Positions 48,901-55,774 of a stretch of DNA of 64,000 bases are shown here, piece by piece (position 1 is the first letter of the stretch; each line of letters starts with the position of its first letter). The notes below the pieces were generated by a model, which had not been told where the DNA came from, made no database searches, and saw only the letters and a program-made list of their open reading frames with translations. This DNA comes from Sciurus carolinensis. Its lineage: Eukaryota > Chordata > Mammalia > Rodentia > Sciuridae. The stretch is taken from positions 90,624,738 through 90,688,737 of the forward strand of contig NC_062214.1 of the NCBI RefSeq assembly GCF_902686445.1. The letters run 5' to 3'. Made by a program: the position numbers and the translations under genes.

Positions 48901-51900
48901 CATTTTTTTTGGTGGGTGGGTACAGAGGATTGAACCTGAGCCACATCCCCAACCCTTTTTGAGACAGTTTCTCACTAAGCTGCTGAGGCTGACCTCAAAC
49001 TTAAGATCCTCCTGCCTCAACTTCCTAAATTGCTGGGATTATAGGTATGCCTCCATAATTTTGAAAGTTAGGTTAACTGCTATGGCAATTTAATGATAAA
49101 TAAATCAATGAGTCTATGTACTTCAGGGAAATATAAATTTTTGATAAGTAAAATCTGTTTATCATTTCACTAAAGTGAATCTTTGGCCATAATACCTATC
49201 ACTGACTTTTTAAAGAATACTTTTACCAGAATGTGGAATTTCAACTTCTGATGTTAACTCCAAAAAGCAGTGTTTGAAGCAATGTGCCTGTAGAGGCTGA
49301 GGCAGGAGGATTATAAGCTTGAAGCAAGTCTGGCCAACACAGAGAAACCCTCAGCAACTTAGCAAGACCCTGTCTCAAAATAATAAATAAATAGGACTGG
49401 GGATGTTGCTCAGTGGTAGAGCATTCCTGAGTTCAATCCCTAGTACTGAGGGGAAAAAAAGATATTTTTAAAGAAATTGTTATGTAGATTTACTTTCAGA
49501 AGTCTGATTAAGACCACAAAATGTCTAAGAGCCAATAACTTATTGAGGACAGGCTACACTTTGGGAACAACCACTGTGTACTTTTACAGAACAGAGAATT
49601 AAAATATTGGCCTGTTGAACTATTAATGTTCTTACTGCTATTAATAAAACTACCAAATTCTGTCCTGGATCCAAAGAAGTTATTCTATAAACACTAAAGG
49701 TCTGAAAAGAGCTGAAGTGGGATTGTAAAATGGTGTGACCACTATGGAAAACAGTATGAAGGTTCTTCAAAAAATTAAAATAGAACTATCATATGATTCA
49801 GCAATCCCACTACTGGATAAACATCCAAAGGGGTTGAAAGTAGGGCCTTGATGAGATATTTGCACATTCACTTTTTTTTTTTCTTTTTGGTGGTGCTGGG
49901 GATTGAACACAGGGCCTTGTATTTGTGAGGCAAGCACTTTACCAACTGAGCTATCTCCCCAGCCCCTGCACATTCACATTCTAAATAGAACTTTTTGCAA
50001 TAGCTGAGAGGTGGAAGCAACCCAAGTGTCTGGTAGATGATGGATAAACAAAATATGATGGATATAAACAATAGAAAATTATTCAATGTTAAAATGAAAT
50101 GAACTACTGATACATGCTTCAAAATGGATGAACCTTGAAGACATTATGGTAAGCAAAATAAATGTCAGAAAGTGACAAATACTGCATGATTCTACTTATA
50201 TATCTAAAATAGTCAAAATCATAGAAACTATGCTAGGTTCAGTGGTATGGCCTGTTACTGCGAAGAGACTGAGGCAAGAGGATGGCTTGAGCCCACCAGT
50301 TCAAGACCAGCACAGGCAATAAAGGACTCTGTTTCAACAAAAAAGAAAATTATTTTCATAGAAATGTAACGTTAGAATGGTGATTACCAAGGGCTGGGTA
50401 TTATTTTTTTATTGTGATGCTGGAGATTGAACCCAGGGCCTTGTGCATGTGAGGCAAGCACTCTACCAACTGAGCTTGGGAGTTGTCCCCAGCCTGGGAG
50501 TTATTCTTTAATGGGTAGGGGGTTTTAGATTTGCAAGTTGAAAACATTTTGAAGATGTTCACATCAATATGAACATATTTAACATTACTTAAATGTACAT
50601 CTAAAACAATTAAGACTGTATATTTTATGTGTTTTTTTAAACTATAATTTAAAACTAATTAATTACTCCCCCCACCAGGATACATACTATACAACTCACA
50701 GATTTAAAGCTGGATTCTATGACTATGCCCTTTAAATGTTAATATATAACTTACATTTACATAATTTTCTGCAGTCTACATAAAACACTGTCAATTAGAA
50801 GTCAATGCTATCCCCAAGACATTTAAATACCAATAAAAGTAAGTAACACTGTACATTAATCTTAAATACCGGGGCTGGAGTGGTGGCTCAGTGGTAGAGC
50901 GCTTGCCTGGCATGCGTGAGGCACTGGGTTCGATTCTCAGCACCACATATAAACAAAAAAAAGTTCATGGACAACTAAAATTAAAAAAAAAAATCTTAAA
51001 TACCAGTAGACATACAGACACATGTAAATATTTTTTGGAGGGGGTACTGGGGATTGAACTAAAGGAGCTTAACCATTGTGCCACATCCCCAGTCCTTTTT
51101 AAAATTTTTTTAAAATTTGAGACAGGGTCTTTCCAAATTGCTTAGGACCTTGCTAAATTGCTGAGTCTGTGACTTGTGATCCTCCTGCCTCACCCTCCAG
51201 AGCCGCTGGGATTACAGGTCTGCAGCATCACACCCAGTAACATATGTAAATGACTCTTGACTAATCAAATTATTAAACATATGACTTTTATTTTTTTGGT
51301 ATTGGGGATTGAATTCAGGGGCACTTAACCACTGAGCCACATCCTCAGTCCTTTTTTGTATTTTATTTAGAGACAGGGTCTCACTGAGTTGCTTAGAGCC
51401 CCACTAAGTTGCTGAGGCTGTCTTTGAACTCACGATCCTCCTGCCTCAGTCACCTGAACTGCTGGGATTACAGGCATGCACCACCACGAGTGGCTCAACA
51501 TACGACTTTTCAAGTTCCCTTTGTTAATCCTTCTTTATCCTATTTCATTTTTTCCAGACATTTCTCTAATCACTAGGGCTTCAATTCACAAAATAAGAGT
51601 AATGGGAAAAAATTCCAATTGGCCTGATGTACCATCAAAAGAAGTTGCCAATTTGGCCAAAATATGAACTGAAAATATTTATGCTTTTCTTCCTTTCTGT
51701 CAGCATGAGAAGACCTGCCACAGTTCTTCCCTTTTATTTAGAAGATAAATCTAGTCACAGTCCTTGTATGCTGCCAACGAGGGACAGGCATATAAGAACT
51801 CCTGGAAAGGCAAATAAAAGAATTTGCTTCAATGTAATCACTTTAGGTTTAGAACTTTGCAAATAAGACCAGTGAGCAATAAGACCATAAGACCATAAAC

Positions 51901-54900
51901 CAAATGAGGGGAAAAATGTATGACATTTATAGTCTTTTTTTGAACATGACAATTTTAAGAATTAGGAGAACCAAAAGAAAGACTTCACTTCAGTCTCTTG
52001 TTAAGGGAAAAATTAATCCTATACATCTGGATTCAAATTCAGATAATATATTTAAAGCAGACTTTTCTTATTTATGGGCCCACAAAGAGGCAGAAAGAAG
52101 AGAACATCTTAGGTATTATTGTTAAGAATTAGACCTTTCACAAGCTGGTTTTCAGTCTAAAAGCAATGACTTCAGATTTGTTTTAATAATTCTTTTGCTT
52201 CAGTCTCTTCCACTCAAATAACTGGTTTATAGATTCTGAGATGTATATCAAGGGCTGCTCTTTCTATTACAAATCCAATCACATTTTTATTATGGTACTA
52301 ACAAAACCAATACTATACTCAAATCACATTTTTATTTCTGTGCTAACAAAGCCTAGTACTCTTGGGCTGTAAAAGAAAGCAGATGGGATGATTAATAGCA
52401 GAAGCTGTTATATTATGTCCAGAAAATTGTATGCATACCATAAATTAGTTTTAAAAATTTATAAGCCTCAACTTCCCAATTCTTTAATGCCCATCTCTTT
52501 ACCTCCAAAAATAACAAAACACAACATGAAGATTCACTATATCAACAGGAAACTACTCCAGTCACTAAGTGCCTACTTTGATGGCTTTTAGTTAATTAAA
52601 TCAATCTTATTATTACATTTTTTGTTGTTGTTTTTTGTACCAGGGACTGAACCCAGGGGTGCTTTACTAATGAGCTACATCCCCAGCCCATTTTATTTTT
52701 TGAGACAGGATCTCACTAAGTTGCTTAGGGCCTTGCTAAATTGCTGAGGTTGGCTTTGAACTTGCGATCCTCCTGCCTCACCTCCTGAGCTGCTGGAATT
52801 ATAGGCCTAAGTTTTTTTGTTTTTTTTTTTGGGGGGGGCAGGTACTGAGGATTGAACTCAGGGGCACTCAACCACTGAGACACATCCTCAGACCTTTTTT
52901 ATATTTCACTTAGAGACAGGGTCTCATGGAGCTGCTTAGCGCCTCACTGTTGCTAAGGCTGACTTTGAACTCTCCATCCTCCTGCCTCAGCCTCCCAAGC
53001 CATTGGGATTACAGGCTTGTGCCACTGTGCCTGGCTAGGCCTAAGTTTTTATTTGATAAACTGTATTATCCATTTTTTAGGGTTAATTAACTTTTCTAAT
53101 CCATTATTACATTTTATGGATTTTTTTCTTAGAATAATTTTAGTTCATAAAATGCTCATCACAAATATAGCTCAAACCCTCAAAACATTAAGTACTTTTA
53201 AAAACGTTTATATGTGGAAGGAACTGTTCTAGAATTTCACAGATATTCTAAGTTAATTCTCAAAACAACAGAAGTAAATATAGGAAACCTGGGCTGGGAA
53301 TGTAGCTCAGCAATAGAGTGCTTGCTAGCATGTGCAAGGTCCTGGGTTCAATACCCAGTACTGGTCCCCCTCAAAAAAAGGTAGTCCCTCCTTCCATATA
53401 TGATGGGGACTGGAATGGTTCCAGTAATCTACCCAACTGTAGCTCTGCTCCACCCATTTTCAGGGATGCTCAAGTTCACTGTATAAAATGGCATAGTATT
53501 TGCGTAAAACCTACACAGCTCCCTTAAACCTAAAATCATCTTAATTACTTATAGTACATAATACAATGTAAACAGTTTTTAATATTGTATTGTTTGGAGA
53601 CTATAGATAAGAAAGTCTATACATGTTCATTACAGAGCAACCCCCCACAGCCCCAGTATTTACCATCTGTAGTTGGTTGAATTCAGATGTCAAAGTCAAG
53701 ATAGGGAGCCCAAATGTACTATTACTATTCATATTTTGTAGGTGAGAAACTTTTATAGAGATGTTTATCCAAATTTAAGCAAGCAAGTAGTACAGTCTGG
53801 ATTTAAGTCAGAATTCAAAGCACACTCTCTTTAATTACTTTATCCTTCAGTGCTGTTCCTTAAAATACAGAAGGGCTGCAATTCCCTATATTTTCTCGCT
53901 CACAACTAAAGAATTTATTGAAATATAATTTGTAGTTAATGGCTGTTTAACAAAACAGTTTAACTAGTGAGGAAACTTGTGGTCTCGGCTTCCTGAAAAT
54001 TAGTATCAAGGAGAGAAAGCTCAAGGAAAGACAGCTTACAAGTGGTATTTCAGTTTCCTTAGCAACTCAGTTTTCTTGGATTGAATATAAATAGAAATAT
54101 AAATAAATATAAATAAAAATTGTTTTCTGTGGCTGAACAAGGTCATTGTGATCCCCTCCTCCCATTAGCTGGAAAGTAGGCAAGATATTTTAATTTTACA
54201 ACCTTAGGAGAGAGGTATCATGCCTCCATAAAGTAACTTGGTGAGATAATTAAATCACAGCTTCCTGAACTTCTTTAGAGAACTCTAGATAATGATTTCT
54301 CACCCTTCCAGTCATGTTTTGGAAAATAAATCAACAATTGTCCAGGAACCAATCACTTTCAGTGCCAGAATTTCTATTTTCAGATACTTGGTCTGAATAT
54401 CTCTCATCCCAGCAGTTACCAACAGTAGCTGTTCTCCATGACTTATGGGAGATTAACTATACAAAGACTTGTTTAAAATTTGAACAAAGATAAAATAACA
54501 GCAAGAGTTATTTCCTGGAACAACAGACTTCATTAGAAAGTTTAATGCTATGTTAGCATCAGCAAGCACTTTAGGAGCACTGATTATGGGCTTAATTCCT
54601 GAATACCATGTAAGGAAAATTCTAATGATTGTCACAGAAGAGGTTTAAAAAGAATGATCTTTTTTTCTGTCACAAATAAGGTTAGTCTCTGATTTTTACA
54701 GACACATACTAAATAACAAATTTAAAGTTGTTTTAGTCAATTAGATTCTGAATAGCTACTATGAAGAGAAGCATTATCCAAGATAAAAAGATAAATTCAC
54801 AGACTCAGCACTGAACTTTAAAACCTGGAACTAACTGAAACTGCTGTGAGTCAGTATTCTCATAAAATAGCCCCAAACATCTCCACTAGTTCCATAACTG

Positions 54901-55774
54901 ATTATTGAGTATGATGTTCCCCATATAAAGATTAGTGTTTTGCAGTCTCTCTTATTAGAAATCTGGATATTTACTATGGGAAATATCATTTCCTCCTCCC
55001 ATTTACAGATTTGCTCCCAATTAGGTCCTTGGCACTGTAATGCTTTCCTTTAACAGGAACACTGTTTTCTGGTTTATGTAGTAATTTACCTGGCAGGGCC
55101 TAAGCTGAACAACGGGCTTTGACCCTATTCTCCTGAAGAGAGAAGTCAACCTAACTTTCATAAACTAAGATCTGGAATGGGCCTTTAGTAATAACTGGTA
55201 AGAGCAGAGGATTTGTGGGCGGGTCACCATCCTGGGCTATGCCAGGTAACGTTCAACCTAGCAGCAGTAAGGCAGAGGAAAGGTCTGCTCCCCAACCCCT
55301 TATCCTGACCTATTGAGTCAGCATGGCCAGGGCACAACCAGAAAACAGTCCCGTGGATCTGTAGGGTGATCACACCGCAGGGCCAAAGAACGGTCTCGGC
55401 TGCTCTTGGCTCTTAAGGACCTCGGCGGCGAAGCCACCACACCCCTCATTCCTCAACCCACCGATCAGCTTTCATTCAGGACCCCCCAGCCCGGACTGCA
55501 GACACCGCGGCGACGTCCACCAGGCCCACTCTCCCCAGTTCCCTGAACCCTCTCCTGGCATCTCTTCTCTGTTGGGGCGCTCTGCCGCTAACTGCCCCGA
55601 AAGGTGTGAACTCACCGCTGCCGCGGCGCCAGTGAAAATGTCCTCCCCCTCGGTGTCGCTGTCCCCAGCTTCGGGTTCTGACCCCCCGGCTGCCCCCTCA
55701 GACTCCGTATCCAAGCCGGGGAACGGCGGAGGGAGTCTCTCCGAAGCGCTACAGCCACCACCTCCCGACGCCAT
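17966..55774 (-). CDS. SNX1: SNX1, sorting nexin 1 (complete, 15 coding exons, 522 aa)
   Basis: SNX1 is a PX-BAR sorting nexin. It dimerises (with SNX5 or SNX6, or itself), senses and drives membrane curvature on early endosomes, and with retromer returns cargo such as the mannose-6-phosphate receptor to the trans-Golgi. The fifteen exons listed separately join without a phase error into 1569 nt, 522 aa plus stop, the length of human SNX1. The acidic N-terminal tail ([16 protein letters not shown]) is residues 32-47. The PX domain is about 143-272, with the lipid-binding RRFSDF and the [10 protein letters not shown] loop. The BAR coiled coil is about 300-522, ending FLPEAKAIS. All introns are GT-AG except the one after exon 2, which starts with GC. 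It is head-to-head with CIAO2A and tail-to-head with SNX22. Introns are full of SINEs and carry an L1 and a U6 pseudogene. Confidence 0.97.
18571..18642 (-). CDS. SNX1: SNX1 coding exon 14 (residues 483-506)
   Basis: 72 nt; [24 protein letters not shown]. Acceptor ctcctatag, donor cag|gtatg. Confidence 0.97.
18884..18913. repeat. Perfect inverted repeat (13-bp stem, 4-nt loop) in SNX1 intron 13
   Basis: aactgttttgtgt, loop ctaa, acacaaaacagtt. The stem extends by two more pairs past a single bulge. Not in a recognised repeat. Confidence 0.9.
19060..19140 (-). CDS. SNX1: SNX1 coding exon 13 (residues 456-482)
   Basis: 81 nt; [23 protein letters not shown] helix 3. Acceptor ctttacag, donor gtaag. 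Confidence 0.97.
19717..19860 (-). CDS. SNX1: SNX1 coding exon 12 (residues 408-455)
   Basis: 144 nt; [20 protein letters not shown] to AKDEITE. Donor gag|gtgag. Confidence 0.97.
22268..22473 (-). CDS. SNX1: SNX1 coding exon 11 (residues 339-407)
   Basis: 206 nt, the longest exon; [20 protein letters not shown] to [11 protein letters not shown] coiled coil. Human has Asn where this has His (ELALN), from memory. Confidence 0.97.
22794..22994 (-). mobile_element. B1-ID dimeric SINE, reverse (SNX1 intron)
   Basis: ggtactagagattgaaccca … gatggggtcttgttaagttc … gattacaggtgtgtgccact. Confidence 0.9.
23750..23843 (-). CDS. SNX1: SNX1 coding exon 10 (residues 308-338)
   Basis: 94 nt; [20 protein letters not shown], first BAR helix. 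Acceptor gtgtttcag, donor gtaac. Confidence 0.96.
23910..23933 (+). repeat. Poly-T tract
   Basis: About 23 consecutive T on the + strand in SNX1 intron 9. Confidence 0.9.
24067..24180 (-). CDS. SNX1: SNX1 coding exon 9 (residues 270-307)
   Basis: 114 nt; [20 protein letters not shown], the amphipathic linker helix before the BAR domain. Acceptor cttgtag, donor att|gtgag. Confidence 0.96.
24535..24642 (+). mobile_element. ID SINE with long A tail, host of an L1 insertion
   Basis: ggggctggggttgtggctca … gaggcactgggtttgatcc and an A run to 24642. Its left flank aaaagatcctttgg recurs (one mismatch) after the L1 tail at about 27168-27181. Confidence 0.9.
24649..27157 (+). mobile_element. 5'-truncated, inactive L1 (ORF2 C-terminal part and 3' UTR)
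   Basis: A LINE-1 lying antisense to SNX1 in intron 8. The reverse-transcriptase region reads [13 protein letters not shown] … [14 protein letters not shown] … [13 protein letters not shown], and the FADD box falls near 25217-25230. ORF2 is broken: a one-base loss near 24757, another near 25206 just before the FADD box, and an internal deletion near 25575. The last 349 codons (25730-26779) are open and end with the C-terminal cysteine-containing region. The 3' UTR has a G-rich tract with TTAGGG-like units, and the tail is A-rich with a short interruption. Dead as an autonomous element. Confidence 0.93.
26914..26947 (+). repeat. Telomere-like hexamers in the L1 3' UTR
   Basis: gggttagtgttagggttaga followed by gttagggttaggg: a run of TTAGGG-type units in the G-rich tract of the L1 3' region. 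Confidence 0.85.
27355..27552 (+). mobile_element. MER20-like hAT DNA transposon
   Basis: 'cattttgcccgccaagggga … tttggcaatgtctggttgtt … gcttgggaggctactggtat … gaattatccagcccaaagtg' follows the MER20 pattern (family from memory). Confidence 0.75.
27812..27916 (-). mobile_element. ID SINE, reverse
   Basis: tttgtggtgctggggattga … gagctacatccccagccc, T-rich 5' side with (TTTG)n. Confidence 0.92.
28555..28630 (-). CDS. SNX1: SNX1 coding exon 8 (residues 244-269)
   Basis: 76 nt; [20 protein letters not shown], end of the PX domain. Donor gag|gtcagt. Confidence 0.96.
29048..29126 (-). CDS. SNX1: SNX1 coding exon 7 (residues 218-243)
   Basis: 79 nt; [20 protein letters not shown]. Acceptor ccattctag, donor aag|gtagg. 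Confidence 0.96.
29190..29368 (-). mobile_element. B1-ID dimeric SINE, reverse
   Basis: tactggggaatgaacccagg … gagctacaccccaactcttt … ttctgaaacagggcctaagt. Confidence 0.8.
29509..29657 (+). mobile_element. Sciurid-type ID SINE, 13-bp target-site duplication
   Basis: tatggcttagtggtagagca … tattgtgtccatctacaact. Flanked by ttaaactagtttc at 29496-29508 and 29658-29670. Confidence 0.95.
30053..30194 (-). CDS. SNX1: SNX1 coding exon 6 (residues 171-217), PX core
   Basis: 142 nt; contains [18 protein letters not shown] and [11 protein letters not shown]. Acceptor gtaccccag, donor gtaag. Confidence 0.97.
30926..30973 (+). repeat. Long T/C-rich tract
   Basis: tttttctttccttt-type run with about 27 terminal T; possibly the tail of a lost minus-strand retroelement. 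Confidence 0.85.
31300..31466 (-). mobile_element. B1-ID dimeric SINE, reverse, degenerate
   Basis: caatgctggggactgaaccc … gatacacccccagccctttt … ttaagacaaggttgg. Confidence 0.75.
31481..31565 (-). mobile_element. ID SINE, reverse, 14-bp target-site duplication
   Basis: cggtgctggggatttgaacc … gagttatatccccagcc. Flanked by catgatagcatttt at 31467-31480 and 31566-31579. Confidence 0.95.
31641..31854 (-). mobile_element. B1-ID dimeric SINE, reverse
   Basis: taccagggattgaacccagg … ttgagacagggtctcagtaa … ggctttgaacttgtgatcct. Confidence 0.9.
32042..32152 (-). mobile_element. B1-like monomer SINE, reverse
   Basis: tttgagacagggtggtctca … catgcgccaccatgcctgg. Confidence 0.75.
32311..32494 (-). mobile_element. 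B1-ID dimeric SINE, reverse
   Basis: ggtactggggattgaaccca … gacacagggtcttgctaagt … tgggattatagggatatgcc. Confidence 0.88.
32502..32722 (-). mobile_element. B1-ID dimeric SINE, reverse, directly behind the previous one
   Basis: agtaccagggactgaaccca … gagacagagtctcactaagt … gattacagacaagtgccact. Confidence 0.85.
33017..33060 (-). CDS. SNX1: SNX1 coding exon 5 (residues 156-170)
   Basis: 44-nt short exon, acceptor tcttccacag, donor cag|gtgag. Encodes [15 protein letters not shown], the first PX strand region. Confidence 0.96.
34678..34818 (+). mobile_element. Sciurid-type ID SINE
   Basis: ctggggttgggctcaatggt … ttgtgtccatctacgactaa, flanked by tcaggccct on both sides. Confidence 0.92.
34975..35330 (+). 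mobile_element. Ancient LTR-like repeat (MaLR-type, family uncertain)
   Basis: 'cccctccaaaaagatatgtt … gaatgtgaccgtatttggaa … gtaactggtgttctt … ataagccaaggaacaccaga' is a recurrent mammalian repeat pattern. A relative in the opposite orientation lies at 46205-46490. Confidence 0.45.
35706..35810 (-). pseudogene. U6 snRNA retro-pseudogene (RNU6-like)
   Basis: Read on the minus strand it begins gtgctcactttggtagcaca and runs through cagagaagattagcaggg, ggatgacatgcaaattcat and gaagcattc, i.e. nearly full-length U6 (about 105 nt). It differs from spliceosomal U6, e.g. gctcActtTggTagc in the 5' hairpin. It is followed by an A-rich tail and has no visible proximal snRNA promoter. Antisense transcription by SNX1 does not apply: it lies in sense orientation within intron 4. 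Confidence 0.9.
35879..35978 (+). mobile_element. ID SINE just downstream of SNX1 exon 4 on the gene's 3' side
   Basis: gggctggggctgtagctcag … gaggcactaggtttgatcct, tail of aaataaataaataaa. Confidence 0.92.
36011..36077 (-). CDS. SNX1: SNX1 coding exon 4 (residues 134-155)
   Basis: 67 nt; acidic [15 protein letters not shown] then ITDPEKI. The acceptor (tttctttaaaaag) is weak, with purines next to the AG; donor gtgag. Confidence 0.95.
36103..36174 (+). repeat. Imperfect tandem duplication abutting SNX1 exon 4 acceptor
   Basis: attgatacaaaagtttatta appears at about 36103 and again (attgatacaaaaagttt) at about 36142; unit about 39 bp. On the coding strand it lies 26-97 bases upstream of the weak exon 4 acceptor. 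Confidence 0.85.
36646..36773 (-). CDS. SNX1: SNX1 coding exon 3 (residues 91-133)
   Basis: 128 nt; acceptor ctgttttcag, donor gaggag|gtgag. Encodes [14 protein letters not shown] through PSYEE. Confidence 0.96.
37068..37282 (+). mobile_element. B1-ID dimeric SINE
   Basis: gcctataattccagctactt … gatcctgtttcaaaatacaa … gatatagctcagtagcagag. Confidence 0.88.
37533..37668 (+). mobile_element. Sciurid-type ID SINE, first of a tandem pair
   Basis: gtaaagcacttgcctcatac … tattgtgtctatctacaact. Flanked by atacaaacacac at 37521-37532 and 37669-37680. Confidence 0.92.
37681..37819 (+). mobile_element. Sciurid-type ID SINE, second of a tandem pair, (CAA)n tail
   Basis: gggctggaattatagttcaa … tgctgggttcaatcctccac, tail ending (CAA)7-like at 37793-37816. 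Right flank atacaaacaca at 37820-37830. Confidence 0.92.
38884..39077 (+). mobile_element. B1-ID dimeric SINE
   Basis: ggtggtgcatgcctataatc … gaccctatctcaaaataaaa … gggctggggatgtagcacag. Confidence 0.9.
39480..40045. other. C/T-rich intronic stretch, nothing identified
   Basis: Pyrimidine-rich SNX1 intron 2 sequence without an open frame or recognisable element; may be older LINE remains. Confidence 0.4.
40050..40350 (+). mobile_element. L2 LINE fragment
   Basis: 'catatcacatctgttacccc … ctcttaattgtcattaggat … agccctcctaacctgtttct … tttggcctacccattttact' follows the L2 block order. Confidence 0.6.
40402..40590 (-). mobile_element. MER20-like hAT DNA transposon, reverse
   Basis: 'gacattctggattcgacaag … gggctgccctgtgcatttag … tatagcagcatccatggccc … gctgttgag'-type order is the reverse of the element at 27355; sits within L2 sequence. 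Confidence 0.7.
41020..41100 (+). mobile_element. L2 3'-end fragment next to SNX1 exon 2
   Basis: 'aattctgagggcaaggaata' and 'cactatagtgtcttacataa' resemble the L2 3' end (gagggcagggac … agtgcctggcacat). It ends within the GC-donor side of the intron. Confidence 0.45.
41143..41254 (-). CDS. SNX1: SNX1 coding exon 2 (residues 54-90), GC donor
   Basis: Acceptor ctgttttcag, then [10 protein letters not shown] … EPQDLFA and one base of the next codon. The donor is gcag|gcaagt; phase into exon 3 requires this cut. Confidence 0.92.
42456..42586 (+). mobile_element. B1-like monomer SINE
   Basis: tgctgggcatgatgatgcat … ccagactgggcaacaaaagc, tail of A at 42571-42586. Confidence 0.8.
43411..43510 (+). 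mobile_element. ID SINE
   Basis: gctgggggtgtagctcagtg … cctgagttcaattcccctaa, tail (aaat)n. Confidence 0.92.
43547..43634 (+). mobile_element. ID SINE
   Basis: ggggctggcaatgtggctta … cggtttgatcccagcact, A tail. Confidence 0.92.
43684..44005 (-). mobile_element. B1-ID dimeric SINE, reverse, split by a younger ID SINE
   Basis: Reverse ID part ends ctacatccccagtctttt at 43740; the reverse B1 part resumes after 43850 (ggagaaagggtctcacagag … gattacaggcatgaccgata). Confidence 0.9.
43741..43848 (-). mobile_element. ID SINE nested in the previous SINE
   Basis: Poly-T, gcggtgctggggatttgaac … gagctatatccccagccc. The host motif ccccagtctttt is present on both sides as the target-site duplication. Confidence 0.93.
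44243..44330 (-). mobile_element. ID SINE, reverse
   Basis: ggggtgctggggatgaaatc … aagctacctccccagtct. Confidence 0.88.
44984..45075 (-). mobile_element. ID SINE, reverse
   Basis: atgtggtgctgaggattgaa … gagccacaaccccagccc. Confidence 0.9.
45080..46200. other. SNX1 intron 1 stretch without recognised elements
   Basis: AT-rich; no open frame or repeat that I can name. Confidence 0.45.
46205..46490 (-). mobile_element. Ancient LTR-like repeat, reverse (same type as 34975)
   Basis: 'tcagcttttagaggtctttc … cttcatccatctttaaagtc … gataatccaggatgattact … ttgccatgtagcctaatata' matches the reverse complement of that repeat group. Confidence 0.4.
46545..46985 (+). mobile_element. L1 3'-end fragment (ORF2 C-terminus and 3' UTR), degenerate
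   Basis: 'cacaatagccaaactatgga … gatgaatggatagagaaaaa … tgtcatttgcaggaaaatgg … taagcaaaataagccaaact' parallels 26650-26850 of the L1 above but is diverged. Confidence 0.8.
47306..47537 (+). mobile_element. B1-ID dimeric SINE
   Basis: gctgggctcagtggcacata … gaccctttctcaaaaaacaa … gatgcagcttagtggtaatg, A tail. Confidence 0.9.
47652..47764 (+). mobile_element. Sciurid-type ID SINE
   Basis: ggttggggttgtagctcagt … tattgtgtccatctacaact. Flanked by aaaaatacttgttatt (47636-47651) and aaaaatacttattatt (47765-47780). Confidence 0.95.
47800..48590. other. SNX1 intron 1 stretch without recognised elements
   Basis: No gene, repeat or long open frame identified. Confidence 0.45.
48599..48811 (-). mobile_element. 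B1-ID dimeric SINE, reverse
   Basis: cactgggcactgaacccagg … gagatggggtcttgctaaat … gattacaggcatctaactac. Confidence 0.88.
48901..49062 (-). mobile_element. B1-ID dimeric SINE, reverse
   Basis: tacagaggattgaacctgag … gagacagtttctcactaagc. Confidence 0.82.
49273..49461 (+). mobile_element. B1-ID dimeric SINE
   Basis: gaggctgaggcaggaggatt … gaccctgtctcaaaataata … gactggggatgttgctcagt. Confidence 0.9.
49725..50230 (+). mobile_element. Old L1 3'-end fragment, split by an ID SINE
   Basis: 'ggtgtgaccactatggaaaa … gattcagcaatcccactact … caacccaagtgtctggtaga … aatggatgaaccttgaagac' is L1 ORF2 C-terminal/3' sequence, degenerate. Confidence 0.8.
49872..49966 (-). mobile_element. ID SINE, reverse, nested in the L1 fragment
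   Basis: ggtggtgctggggattgaac … gagctatctccccagcccc. Target duplication tgcacattcac at 49861-49871 and 49967-49977. Confidence 0.95.
50232..50346 (+). mobile_element. B1-like monomer SINE, degenerate
   Basis: aagagactgaggcaagagga … agttcaagaccagcacaggc, A tail. Confidence 0.7.
50400..50498 (-). mobile_element. ID SINE, reverse, with a small internal duplication
   Basis: gatgctggagattgaaccca … accaactgagcttgggagtt; the inserted 'ttgggagttgt' repeats flanking cctgggagttatt. Confidence 0.88.
50871..50991 (+). mobile_element. Sciurid-type ID SINE, 13-bp target-site duplication
   Basis: ggggctggagtggtggctca … cactgggttcgattctcagc. Flanked by aatcttaaatacc at 50858-50870 and 50992-51004. Confidence 0.95.
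51028..51239 (-). mobile_element. B1-ID dimeric SINE, reverse
   Basis: gtactggggattgaactaaa … gagacagggtctttccaaat … gattacaggtctgcagcatc. Confidence 0.88.
51287..51496 (-). mobile_element. B1-ID dimeric SINE, reverse
   Basis: ggtattggggattgaattca … gagacagggtctcactgagt … gattacaggcatgcaccacc. Confidence 0.92.
51500..52610. other. SNX1 intron 1 stretch, one tandem duplication, otherwise nothing recognised
   Basis: Several 60-80-codon open frames (for example 51627-51866) occur but without splice or start support. Confidence 0.45.
52277..52360 (+). repeat. Imperfect ~45-bp tandem duplication
   Basis: aatcacatttttattatggt at 52277 and aatcacatttttatttctgt at 52322, each followed by gctaacaaa/ctaacaaaa and a tact end. 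Confidence 0.8.
52616..52806 (-). mobile_element. B1-ID dimeric SINE, reverse
   Basis: gtaccagggactgaacccag … gagacaggatctcactaagt … tgctggaattataggcc. Confidence 0.9.
52817..53035 (-). mobile_element. B1-ID dimeric SINE, reverse, 15-bp target-site duplication
   Basis: gtactgaggattgaactcag … gagacagggtctcatggagc … gattacaggcttgtgccact. Flanked by taggcctaagttttt at 52802-52816 and 53036-53050, so it landed at the edge of the older SINE. Confidence 0.95.
53290..53378 (+). mobile_element. ID SINE
   Basis: gggctgggaatgtagctcag … gtcctgggttcaatacccag. Confidence 0.9.
53735..53850 (-). mobile_element. MIR fragment, reverse, degenerate
   Basis: 'tttgtaggtgagaaactttt … aagcaagtagtacagtctgg … ttaagtcagaattcaaagca' follows the inverted MIR. 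Confidence 0.5.
53860..55570. other. 5' part of SNX1 intron 1, nothing recognised
   Basis: Low-repeat, AT-rich sequence turning GC-rich towards exon 1. The absence of SINEs here contrasts with the rest of intron 1 and would suit regulatory sequence, but I see no specific site. Confidence 0.4.
55616..55774 (-). CDS. SNX1: SNX1 coding exon 1 (residues 1-53)
   Basis: ATG in a strong context (aagATGg), [17 protein letters not shown], donor gcg|gtgag. GC-rich, within the CpG island. Confidence 0.97.
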
